Positions 9,356 to 15,057 of a stretch of 15,057 nt of DNA are shown piece after piece. Positions within the stretch are counted from its first letter, which is position 1; the number at the start of each line of letters is the position of its first letter. The position numbers were made by a program, and so were the translations under genes. Source of the stretch: DATDMG01 sp036518955 (GTDB lineage Bacteria > Actinomycetota > Actinomycetes > Actinomycetales > Kineosporiaceae); contig DATDMG010000127.1 of NCBI GenBank assembly GCA_036518955.1, positions 1 to 15,057 on the forward strand. Reading direction: 5' to 3'. The notes under the pieces were generated by a model. That model was not told the DNA's origin and did not search any database. It saw only the letters and a program-made list of their open reading frames with translations.

Positions 9356-10254
9356 CGGAGCTCGGCCTCCTCGAGGGCGGCGCGAAGGGCCGGCAGGTCC
9401 TCGTCGGGGGCGGGCAGCAGCGGCAACCGGGTCGTCCGGTGGGTGAGGGCGCCGGTGAGCTGGAGCGCCGCCTTCACCCGGATCGCGCCCTGCGAGTCCG
9501 CCCCCATGATCGAACGGACGGCGGGGATGAGCCGGGCGTGGACGGCGCGCGCGGTGGCGAGGTCGCCGGCGTCCATCGCGTCGACCAGCTGGCGGTACGC
9601 CGGCCCCGCGACGTGCCCCACCACGCTGACGATGCCGCTCGCACCCTGGGCGAGCCACGGCAGGTTGAGCGCGTCGTCACCGGAGTAGTAGGCGAGCGAC
9701 GTCCGGGCCATCACCTCCGCACCGGCGAACAGATCGCCGGTGGCGTCCTTCACGGCCACGATCCGCGGGTGCTCGGCGAGGCGGAGCAGGGTCGGCGTCC
9801 CGATCCGGACGCCGGAGCGGCCGGGGATGTCGTAGAGCATCACCGGCAGGTCCGTGGCGTCGGCGACGGCGGTGAAGTGGGCCAGCAGCCCGTCCGCCGG
9901 GGGCTTGTTGTAGTAGGGCGTCACCACGAGCAGGCCGTGCGCGCCGGTCTTGGCCGCCTGCTCGGCGAGCTCGACGGTGTGCCGGGTGTCGCACGTCCCG
10001 ACCCCCGCCACCACCGTGGCCCGGCGCCCGACCGCGTCGAGGACGGCGCGCAGCAGGGACTCCTTCTCGGCGTCCGTCGTGGTGGGCGACTCCCCCGTCG
10101 TGCCGGAGACGACCAGGCCGTCGTGGCCGGCGTCGAGCAGCTGCACCGCCAACGCCTGGGCGGCGTCGAGATCGAGGCTCCCGTCGGCGTCGAAGGGCGT
10201 GACCATGGCGGTGAGGACCGCGCCGAAGGGGCGGTGCACGTGACGTTCCGGCAT
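9352..10254 (-). CDS. dapA: 4-hydroxy-tetrahydrodipicolinate synthase
   Basis: A 300-residue class I aldolase-fold enzyme that condenses pyruvate with aspartate semialdehyde, the first committed step to diaminopimelate and lysine. Key residues are clear: Schiff-base Lys169 in IVAVKDATGD, Tyr141 and Arg146 in YDIPGRSGVR, and the GTTGE loop (51-55) with Thr52/Thr53. Length is normal for the family. The ATG at 10254 has no Shine-Dalgarno, but a TACGGT box 6 bases upstream suggests a leaderless message. It is the first gene of the dapA-rnj-psuKG unit. Its position next to rnj is conserved in mycobacteria, where thyX normally lies upstream; no thyX is present here. Confidence 0.97.
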
Positions 10255-10260
10255 GGGTCA

Positions 10261-10266
10261 ACCGTA
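10261..10266 (-). promoter_or_regulatory. Putative -10 box giving leaderless dapA operon mRNA
   Basis: The minus strand reads TACGGT, then six bases (TGACCC), then ATG. This is the exact spacing for a transcript beginning at the start codon. No recognisable -35 is seen. Confidence 0.45.
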
Positions 10267-10395
10267 CCGGTGCGGGCAGCCTTGGCCGGGTGAGGAACCA
10301 CCGTCACCTGCGGCGACGCATACCCCCACGGGGCGAGGTCGACGGCCGCCCGGACCGAAGGATCTGCGGGCGGGGCGGGCCCCGGACGAAGAAAG

Positions 10396-10433
10396 CCCGG
10401 TGCTGCCCGCTCGGGGGTCCGGGCAGCACCGGG
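10396..10433 (-). terminator. Strong intrinsic terminator after dfrA
   Basis: CCCGGTGCTGCCCG (10396-10409) and CGGGCAGCACCGGG (10420-10433) form a perfect 14-bp stem with a 10-base loop. On the minus strand it is followed by CTTTCTTCG, a short pyrimidine/T-rich tail. It lies 70 bases beyond the dfrA stop and separates thyA-dfrA from the dapA operon. The plus-strand side has no T-run, so it should act mainly on minus-strand transcripts. Confidence 0.85.
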
Positions 10434-10491
10434 ACAGTGGTCACATCGCGCAGGCGAAGAATTTCGTTACGCCCGCACCCGAGACGTATTG

Positions 10492-10507
10492 TGTGAGCTA
10501 CATCACA
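10492..10507. promoter_or_regulatory. Consensus-perfect Crp/GlxR-type operator
   Basis: TGTGAGCTACATCACA matches the actinobacterial GlxR consensus TGTGANNTANNTCACA at every fixed position, and the Crp consensus TGTGA-N6-TCACA. Such sites bind cAMP-responsive regulators of the Crp/Fnr family. The site overlaps the dfrA stop codon (10503-10505) and lies 238 bases upstream of the dapA start, with the terminator stem in between. Its target is unclear: dapA, a short transcript ending at the terminator, or an antisense transcript are all possible. Confidence 0.65.
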
Positions 10508-11027
10508 ACAGCGGAGGACTGTCGGGCGGCCGACACGCCCGGACGAACGACCAGATGCGGAAGGCAAGGCCGGTGCTCGACAGGTGCCAGCCGGTCGGCG
10601 GATCCCGGCGCTCCAGCCGCCACTCGCCCGGGTCGAGGAGCGGGGCACAGGTGTCGCCCTCCACGAGCAGGTCGATCTCGGTACGCTCGACGCGGTCGGC
10701 GAGCGGCAGGGCCTCGGCGTAGACGGCCGCGCCGCCCACGACCCAGACGTCCCCGGCAGGTGGTGACATCAGCGCCGCGGCGAGATCGGCGGCGGGCTCG
10801 GCCCCGGCGGCCGACCAGCGCGGGTCGCGGCTCAGGACGACGTTGCGGCGACCCGGCAGCGGGCGGAAGCGCTCCGGCAGCGAGTCCCAGGTCCGCCGGC
10901 CCATCACGACGGTGGCGCCGGAGGTGCAGGCACGGAAGTGGGCCTGGTCCTCGGGCAGGCGCCAGGGGATTCCGCCGTCCCGCCCGATCACCCCACCCGC
11001 GGCCTGCGCCCAGATCAGGCCGATCAT
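10503..11027 (-). CDS. dfrA: Dihydrofolate reductase
   Basis: A 174-residue enzyme that reduces dihydrofolate to tetrahydrofolate with NADPH. It follows the mycobacterial DHFR pattern closely: GLIWAQAAGGVIG (3-15), IPWRLPEDQAHF (20-31) with Trp22 and the substrate-binding acid Asp27, VMGRRTWDSLP (41-51), LPGRRNVVLSR (57-67) and the NADPH-side VVGGAAVYAEALP (96-108). The C-terminal tail (about 165-174) is a little longer than usual. The ATG at 11027 has GAGG overlapping the thyA stop codon (TGAGG), only 7 bases after thyA, so translation is probably coupled to thyA. This pairing is functional: ThyA produces the dihydrofolate that DHFR recycles. Confidence 0.96.
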   Translation of the reverse strand: MIGLIWAQAAGGVIGRDGGIPWRLPEDQAHFRACTSGATVVMGRRTWDSLPERFRPLPGRRNVVLSRDPRWSAAGAEPAADLAAALMSPPAGDVWVVGGAAVYAEALPLADRVERTEIDLLVEGDTCAPLLDPGEWRLERRDPPTGWHLSSTGLAFRIWSFVRACRPPDSPPLL

Positions 11028-11034
11028 CCCGGCC

Positions 11035-11883
11035 TCACACGGCGACCGGCGCCCGCAGCGCCGGATGGTGGCGGTAGCCCTCCAGGTGGAAGTCCTGGTA
11101 GCGGTACTCGAAGAGCGAGGCCGCCCGGTCGACCCGCAGCGCGGGGAACGGGTAGACCGGCCGGGTGAGCTGCTCGGTCACCTGGTCGACGTGGTTGTCG
11201 TAGACGTGGCAGTCCCCGCCGGTCCAGATGAAGTCGCCCACGCCCAGCCCGACCTGCTGGGCGACGAGATGGGTGAGCAGGGCGTAACTGGCGATGTTGA
11301 ACGGGACTCCCAGGAACAGGTCGGCGCTGCGCTGGTAGAGGTGGCACGACAGGCGGCCCTGGGCCACGTAGAACTGGAACAGGACGTGGCAGGGCGGCAG
11401 GGCCATCCGGTCCAGCTCGGCGACGTTCCAGGCGGAGACCAGCAGCCGGCGCGAGTCGGGGTCGCGGCGCAACTGCTCGACGACCTGCGCGATCTGGTCG
11501 ACGTGCCCGCCGTCCGGGGTCGGCCACGAACGCCACTGGACGCCGTACACCGGGCCGAGGTCACCGTCCGCGTCCGCCCATTCGTCCCAGATGGTGACGC
11601 CCTGCTCGTGCAGCCAGGCGATGTTGGAGTCACCGCGCAGGAACCACAGCAACTCCACGGCGATCGACCTGAAGTGCACCTGCTTGGTGGTGACGAGCGG
11701 GAACCCGTGCTCGAGCGGGTAGCGCAGCTGGTGGCCGAAGACGCTGTGGGTACCGGTCCCGGTCCGGTCGGCCTTGGCCACGCCGTGGGCCATCACGTGC
11801 CGCAGCAGGTCCTCGTACTGGGTGTCCGGCACCGGACCCGGGCCGCCCGGTCCGGTGAGGTCGGCGGTGGGTGTGCTGGTCAC
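11035..11883 (-). CDS. thyA: Thymidylate synthase (ThyA)
   Basis: A 282-residue enzyme making dTMP from dUMP with methylene-tetrahydrofolate as donor. Visible family motifs are the phosphate-binding RTGTGT (40-45), LVTTKQVHFRSI (63-74), LLWFLRGDSNIAWL (78-91), the catalytic Cys165 in LPPCHVLFQF (162-171), QRSADLFLGVPFNIASYALL (184-203) and DCHVYDNH (224-231). It is about 20 residues longer than the mycobacterial protein because of a Pro/Gly/Thr-rich N-terminus. The GTG start at 11883 is chosen because a TAGAGT box lies 7 bases upstream (leaderless arrangement) and no internal start precedes the conserved TQYEDLL. The frame continues open to 12960 as shadow of the opposite-strand genes. dfrA follows 7 bases later. 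Confidence 0.96.
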   Translation of the reverse strand: MTSTPTADLTGPGGPGPVPDTQYEDLLRHVMAHGVAKADRTGTGTHSVFGHQLRYPLEHGFPLVTTKQVHFRSIAVELLWFLRGDSNIAWLHEQGVTIWDEWADADGDLGPVYGVQWRSWPTPDGGHVDQIAQVVEQLRRDPDSRRLLVSAWNVAELDRMALPPCHVLFQFYVAQGRLSCHLYQRSADLFLGVPFNIASYALLTHLVAQQVGLGVGDFIWTGGDCHVYDNHVDQVTEQLTRPVYPFPALRVDRAASLFEYRYQDFHLEGYRHHPALRAPVAV

Positions 11884-11890
11884 CTCGGCG

Positions 11891-11896
11891 ACTCTA
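11891..11896 (-). promoter_or_regulatory. Putative -10 box giving leaderless thyA-dfrA mRNA
   Basis: The minus strand reads TAGAGT, then seven bases, then the GTG of thyA. There is no Shine-Dalgarno before the GTG, which supports the leaderless reading. Confidence 0.45.
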
Positions 11897-11943
11897 CCGA
11901 CCCGGCGCCCGCTGCACCCCGATCCCGCCGGAGGTGACCGGAA

Positions 11944-11963
11944 CCGGACGGCGACCCGTCCGG
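11944..11963. repeat. 8-bp inverted repeat in the thyA/DUF456 divergent region
   Basis: CCGGACGG (11944-11951) and CCGTCCGG (11956-11963) form a perfect 8-bp stem with the tetraloop CGAC. It sits between the two divergent promoters, about 50 bases from the thyA box and 95 from the DUF456 box. It could be an operator or a transcription barrier; the sequence does not decide. Confidence 0.4.
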
Positions 11964-12055
11964 CGTCCGGGCCTGGGCCTCCAGCTCGGCGGGGCGGCAC
12001 ACCGTGCCACGCCGGCCGATGCCCGTCCGGGCGCCGCCGGCGCACCCCCCGCCGG

Positions 12056-12061
12056 TACCGT
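12056..12061 (+). promoter_or_regulatory. Putative -10 box giving leaderless DUF456 gene mRNA
   Basis: TACCGT is followed by six bases (CGGGGG) and the ATG at 12068. The G-run is not a true Shine-Dalgarno. The spacing fits a transcript that starts at the ATG. Confidence 0.4.
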
Positions 12062-12067
12062 CGGGGG

Positions 12068-12559
12068 ATGGCCGGGTCCCAGGCGCTGTCGCTGCTCTGC
12101 CTGCTCGGCGTGATCGTGGGGATCGTCGGCGTCGTCGTCCCGGTACTGCCCGGCCTGCTGCTGTGCTGGGCGTCGGTGCTGGTGTGGGCACTGCTGGCGG
12201 ATGTCGGACCGGGACGCTGGGCGGTGGCGGGCTTGGCCACCCTGTGGGCCGTGGCCGGCACCGTCGTGAAGTACGCGTGGCCCGGACGGCGCCTGCGCAG
12301 CGCCGGGGTCCCGACGTCGACGCTGCTCGGCGGCCTCGTCCTGGGCCTGTTCGGGATGTTCGTCGTCCCGGTGCTCGGGCTGCTGCTGGGGTTCGTGCTG
12401 GGCGTCTGGCTGGCCGAGGCGGCCCGGCTCGGGGGGGCCAGCCGCGCGTGGCCGTCCACCCGGGCGGCACTGTTCGGTGCGGGCCTGTCGGTACTGATCG
12501 AGCTGACCGCCGCGATGCTCGTGCTGGGCACCTTCGTCGTCGGGCTGCTGCTGACCTGA
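12068..12559 (+). CDS. DUF456 family membrane protein
   Basis: A 163-residue, strongly hydrophobic inner-membrane protein. Segments about 6-28, 29-46, 50-64, 83-113 and 132-162 are membrane candidates, the longer ones possibly hairpins. The N-terminal GVIVGIVGVVVPVLPGLLL (14-32) and the glycine-rich GGLVLGLFGMFVVPVLGLLLG region (about 87-107) resemble the repeated glycine-zipper-like helices of the DUF456 family. No enzymatic motif or signal peptide is seen. The function of the family is not known to me. It is divergent from thyA and followed 47 bases later by the GNAT gene on the same strand. The ATG at 12068 fits the family start and a TACCGT box 6 bases upstream. Confidence 0.8.
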   Translation: MAGSQALSLLCLLGVIVGIVGVVVPVLPGLLLCWASVLVWALLADVGPGRWAVAGLATLWAVAGTVVKYAWPGRRLRSAGVPTSTLLGGLVLGLFGMFVVPVLGLLLGFVLGVWLAEAARLGGASRAWPSTRAALFGAGLSVLIELTAAMLVLGTFVVGLLLT

Positions 12560-12593
12560 CCGGCGGACGGCACCCGGCGTGCCCGCGCTGCGC

Positions 12594-12599
12594 CAGACT
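12594..12599 (+). promoter_or_regulatory. Weak -10-like box before the GNAT gene
   Basis: CAGACT lies 7 bases before the GTG at 12607. It departs from TANNNT at one position but has the same placement as the five leaderless-type boxes in this window. The gene may otherwise be read from the DUF456 transcript. Confidence 0.25.
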
Positions 12600-12606
12600 G
12601 GGGGGC

Positions 12607-13203
12607 GTGGAGACCGGTGACCTGCTCGCCCCCGGTGCCGCACAGGCGTCGGTGCGCTTGGCGCGCCCGGGGGACGCAGCCGCGATCGGCGCCGTCCAGC
12701 TGCGCTGCTGGCGCCGGGAGTACGCCGACGTGCTGCCCGCGGAGGTGCTCGACCGGCTGCCGGTCGAGGAGTTCGCCGCGCGGTGGCACGCCGCCGTCGT
12801 CACCCCTGGGTCGACCCGGCACGCCGTGCTGGTCGCCTGCGCCGGCTCGGCCGTCGTCGGGTTCGCGGCCCTGGCGCCGTCCCCGGACGCCGACGCCACC
12901 CCCGCGGACGCCGAGCTCGTGGCCCTCGAGGTCGATCCGGCCCACCAGCGCGGAGGGCACGGGTCACGGCTGCTGGCCGCGGCGGCGGACGCCGCCGACG
13001 AGCGAGGCTTCACCGCGCTGCGGGTGTGGGTGCGGCGAGGGGACGACGCGCGGCTGGCCTTCCTCACGTCGGCGGGCCCGCGACCGGACGGCGCGCTGCG
13101 TCGGCTGCGGCCGACCTCGCCCGGATCACCTGGCGGCCCGGTCGCCGAACTGGTCGAGGACCGCCTGGTCGCCGGCCTCCGGCCGCACTCTGCCGACGGC
13201 TGA
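12607..13203 (+). CDS. GNAT-family N-acetyltransferase
   Basis: A 198-residue acetyltransferase-fold protein. SVRLARPGDAAAIGAVQLRCWRREY (15-39) is the usual first strand and helix of the GNAT fold. ALEVDPAHQRGGHGSRLL (106-123) is motif A, with the acetyl-CoA pyrophosphate loop QRGGHG. LRVWVRRGDDARLAFLTSAGPRPDG (138-162) is the conserved C-terminal part, although the usual SxGF is SAGP here. The acceptor cannot be told from sequence. The GTG at 12607 is the only sensible start: the frame upstream to 12004 runs through the DUF456 gene in another frame. It ends 27 bases from the convergent lpd gene. Confidence 0.85.
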   Translation: METGDLLAPGAAQASVRLARPGDAAAIGAVQLRCWRREYADVLPAEVLDRLPVEEFAARWHAAVVTPGSTRHAVLVACAGSAVVGFAALAPSPDADATPADAELVALEVDPAHQRGGHGSRLLAAAADAADERGFTALRVWVRRGDDARLAFLTSAGPRPDGALRRLRPTSPGSPGGPVAELVEDRLVAGLRPHSADG

Positions 13204-13230
13204 TTGGGCGGGCGCCCGGGCCGGCCGCGC

Positions 13231-14658
13231 TCACATGTTGATCATGTGTCCGGCGACGCCGTGCAGGGCCTCCTTCACCGCCTCGCTGAGAGTGGGGTGA
13301 GCATGCACGTTACGGGCGAGCTCGGCCGCGCTCAGGTCCCACAACTGGCCGAGGGTCAGCTCCGGAAGCAGCTCGCTGACGTCCGGCCCGATCAGGTGGG
13401 CGCCGAGCAGCTCACCGTACCGGGTGTCGGCGACGAGCTTGACGAAGCCCACCGGGTCGCCCAGACCCTGTGCCTTGCCGTTCGCGGTGAACGGGAACTT
13501 GACCACCATGACGTCACCGCCCCGCTCACGAGCCTGCTCCTCGGTGTAGCCGAAGCTGGCCACCTGCGGCTGGCAGAACGTGGCCCGGGGCATCATGGCG
13601 TAGTCGATCGGTATGGTCTCGACCCCGGCGATCGTCTCCGCCGCGATGATCCCCATCGTCTCGGCGACGTGGGCCAGCAACAACTTGCCGGTGACGTCCC
13701 CGATGGCCAGGATGCTCGGCACGCTCGAACGCATGTGGTCGTCGACGGCGATCGCGCGCCGGTCGGTGAGTGCGACCCCTGTCCGCTCCAGGCCGTAACC
13801 GTCCACCCGGGGCGCGAACCCGATCGCCTGCAACACGGTGTCGACCTCGAACGTGCGACTCCCGGCACCGCCGCTCACCGTGACCCGGACCCGGTCTCCC
13901 GAGTCGTCGATCGCGTCCACGCGCGTGGAGGTGTGCACGGCGATCCCCGCCCGCCGGTAGCGGCGGGCCAGCTCCGCGGAGACCTCGCGGTCCTCCAGCG
14001 GCAGCAGCCGGTCGAGGAACTCGACGATCGTGACGTCGACCCCGTACGACCGCAGCACGTAGGCGAACTCCACGCCGATCGCCCCGGCCCCCGCGATCAG
14101 GATGCTGTCCGGCAGGGCCTCGGAGAGGATCTGCTCCTCGTACGTCACCACCCGTTCGCTCAGCGACGTCCCGGGCAGCAGCCGGGTGGTCGCACCGGTG
14201 GCGACCACGCAGTGGCCGAACGTCACCCGACGGGTACCACCGCCGGTGAGCCGGACGTCGAGGGTGCGGGCGTCCACGAACTCGCCCCAGCCGTGGATCT
14301 CTTCGATGCCGTTCTTGCGCATCAGGTAGTGCACGCCCTTGACCCGGCCCTCGGCCACCGACCGGCTGCGCCGGAAGGCGGCCCCGTAGTCGAGGGACAC
14401 GCTGCCGTCGATGATGATGCCGAACGCCTTGGCCTCGTGCTGCACGAGGTTCGCCAGCTCGGCGTTCCGCAGCAGGGCCTTGGAGGGGATACACCCGACG
14501 TTGAGGCATACCCCGCCCCAGTAGCGGGACTCGACCACCGCCACGCGGCGGCCCAGCTGCCCGGCCCGGACGGCGGCGGTGTACCCGCCCGGGCCGGCAC
14601 CGAGCACGACGACGTCGAAATGATCGGGCTGCTCGCCGGAGAGGCTGCTGTCACTCAC
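13231..14658 (-). CDS. lpdA: Dihydrolipoamide dehydrogenase
   Basis: A 475-residue FAD-disulfide oxidoreductase that reoxidises dihydrolipoyl groups of 2-oxoacid dehydrogenase or glycine cleavage complexes with NAD+. The FAD loop is VVLGAGPGGYTAA (17-29). The redox disulfide Cys51-Cys56 lies in GGVCLNVGCIPSK. The NAD loop is ILIAGAGAIGVEFA (186-199), the second FAD motif is ILAIGDVTG (316-324), and the catalytic His454-Glu459 pair is in HAHPTLSE (452-459). All catalytic parts are intact and length is normal. The GTG at 14658 has a TACCGT box 6 bases upstream and no Shine-Dalgarno, so it may be leaderless. No E1 or E2 gene is adjacent, so its complex cannot be named from context; a related disulfide reductase with another substrate is the main alternative. 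Confidence 0.92.
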   Translation of the reverse strand: MSDSSLSGEQPDHFDVVVLGAGPGGYTAAVRAGQLGRRVAVVESRYWGGVCLNVGCIPSKALLRNAELANLVQHEAKAFGIIIDGSVSLDYGAAFRRSRSVAEGRVKGVHYLMRKNGIEEIHGWGEFVDARTLDVRLTGGGTRRVTFGHCVVATGATTRLLPGTSLSERVVTYEEQILSEALPDSILIAGAGAIGVEFAYVLRSYGVDVTIVEFLDRLLPLEDREVSAELARRYRRAGIAVHTSTRVDAIDDSGDRVRVTVSGGAGSRTFEVDTVLQAIGFAPRVDGYGLERTGVALTDRRAIAVDDHMRSSVPSILAIGDVTGKLLLAHVAETMGIIAAETIAGVETIPIDYAMMPRATFCQPQVASFGYTEEQARERGGDVMVVKFPFTANGKAQGLGDPVGFVKLVADTRYGELLGAHLIGPDVSELLPELTLGQLWDLSAAELARNVHAHPTLSEAVKEALHGVAGHMINM

Positions 14659-14664
14659 CCGGCC

Positions 14665-14670
14665 ACGGTA
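14665..14670 (-). promoter_or_regulatory. Putative -10 box giving leaderless lpdA mRNA
   Basis: The minus strand reads TACCGT, then six bases, then the GTG start of lpdA. It is the same hexamer and spacing as at the DUF456 gene. The rest of the 116-base gap to dapB shows no clear terminator. Confidence 0.45.
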
Positions 14671-14774
14671 ACAAGGCGCCCCACCCGACGCCGATCAGCA
14701 GATGCTCGGCAGGCAAAGAGTTCTCCCGTCCGGGGTCGGTCCGAGGGGCCCGGTCCGGGTGGAGGGTGCGGGGC

Positions 14775-15057
14775 TCACAGCTCGAGGTAGTGCTCCAGGC
14801 CGACCGTCAGACCCGGACGCGACGCCACCGTGCGGATCCCGAGCAGAACGCCCGGCACGAACGAGGCCCGGTCGAACGAGTCGTGCCGCACGGTGAGCTG
14901 CTCGCCGGGCCCGCCCAGCACCACCTCCTCGTGCGCGACCAGGCCGCGCAGCCGGACGGCGTGCACGCGGACGCCGTCCACCTCCGCGCCCCGGGCGCCC
15001 TCCAGCGCCGTCGTGGTCGCGTCGGGCACCGGCGGCAGGCCGGCCGCACGCCGGGCC
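14775..15057 (-). CDS. dapB: 4-hydroxy-tetrahydrodipicolinate reductase, C-terminal part
   Basis: The last about 94 residues of DapB, cut by the window edge, so the N-terminal NAD(P)H-binding domain lies outside. DapB reduces the DapA product in the diaminopimelate/lysine pathway. The visible part matches the C-terminal domain: GARGAEVDGVRVHAVRLRGL, then VAHEEVVLGGPGEQLTVRHDS, then DRASFVPGVLLGIR, ending in GLEHYLEL. The short tail after GIRTV is normal for actinobacterial DapB. An internal GTG at 15029 is not the start, because conserved residues continue upstream of it. Its distance from dapA in this block is as in mycobacteria. Confidence 0.92.
   Translation of the reverse strand, partial: ARRAAGLPPVPDATTTALEGARGAEVDGVRVHAVRLRGLVAHEEVVLGGPGEQLTVRHDSFDRASFVPGVLLGIRTVASRPGLTVGLEHYLEL

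Noticed and set aside
10255..10395. Riboswitch or tRNA upstream of dapA
   Set aside because: Only short GC-rich stems are visible, no conserved riboswitch core or cloverleaf, and the dapA start appears leaderless.
11884..12960. Longer N-terminus for ThyA
   Set aside because: It is antisense to the DUF456 and GNAT genes and has low-complexity Pro/Ser/Thr/Arg composition. ThyA homology begins after 11883.
13204..13230. Bidirectional terminator between the convergent GNAT and lpdA genes
   Set aside because: The 10-bp palindrome CGGGCGCCCG (13209-13218) has no loop and no T-tract; with only 27 bases present the case is too weak.
14659..14774. Intrinsic terminator for dapB
   Set aside because: The GC-rich repeats (GGTCC/CCGG) here do not form a convincing continuous stem followed by a T-run.
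13204..14790. 528-residue plus-strand frame opposite lpdA, and similar ones opposite psuKG, rnj and ftsK
   Set aside because: They are His/Arg/Asp/Gly-rich frames made by the high-GC codon pattern of the real minus-strand genes, with no domain motifs.

Overview
The window is very GC-rich, uses many GTG starts and has long spurious reading frames on both strands. The proteins resemble those of high-GC Actinomycetes. The DHFR and the gene order point to the Mycobacteriales/Pseudonocardiales branch; a Pseudonocardia-like genome is my best guess, inferred from protein style and not from a marker gene. The backbone is the conserved actinobacterial block that in Mycobacterium tuberculosis runs dapB ... 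thyA-dfrA ... dapA-rnj ... ftsK. Here it lies on the minus strand and is interrupted by a short plus-strand insert.

Layout from left to right. A secreted subtilisin-like S8 protease (11-1702, minus). A NYN/PIN-like putative nuclease (1857-2498, minus) directly behind the DNA translocase ftsK (2557-5340, minus). A 404-base non-coding gap (5341-5744) with three different short tandem-repeat arrays and a strong hairpin. A fused pseudouridine kinase/pseudouridine-5'-phosphate glycosidase (5745-7673), RNase J (7670-9355) and dapA (9352-10254), all minus and joined by 4-base GTGA stop/start overlaps. A 248-base gap (10255-10502) with a perfect 14-bp terminator stem and a consensus-perfect Crp/GlxR-type operator. 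dfrA (10503-11027) and thyA (11035-11883), minus, 7 bases apart. A divergent promoter region (11884-12067). Plus-strand genes for a DUF456 membrane protein (12068-12559) and a GNAT acetyltransferase (12607-13203). A stand-alone dihydrolipoamide dehydrogenase (13231-14658, minus). The C-terminal part of dapB (14775 to the window edge, minus).

How the genes fit together. thyA and dfrA form the thymidylate cycle: ThyA makes dTMP and dihydrofolate, and DHFR regenerates tetrahydrofolate. dapA and dapB catalyse consecutive steps of lysine/diaminopimelate synthesis. The tight dapA-rnj-psuKG unit places an RNA-degrading enzyme directly before an enzyme that can dismantle pseudouridine, a modified nucleoside released when stable RNA is broken down. 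ftsK handles chromosome segregation. The NYN protein behind it has no known link to that job.

Nothing here looks like a defence island, prophage, CRISPR array, transposon or biosynthetic cluster, and I see no tRNA or rRNA. The most interesting points are the kinase-first PsuK-PsuG fusion coupled to RNase J, the stacked repeat arrays between psuKG and ftsK, the perfect GlxR-like site on the dfrA stop codon, and TANNNT boxes placed 6-7 bases before five start codons, which suggests leaderless transcripts.
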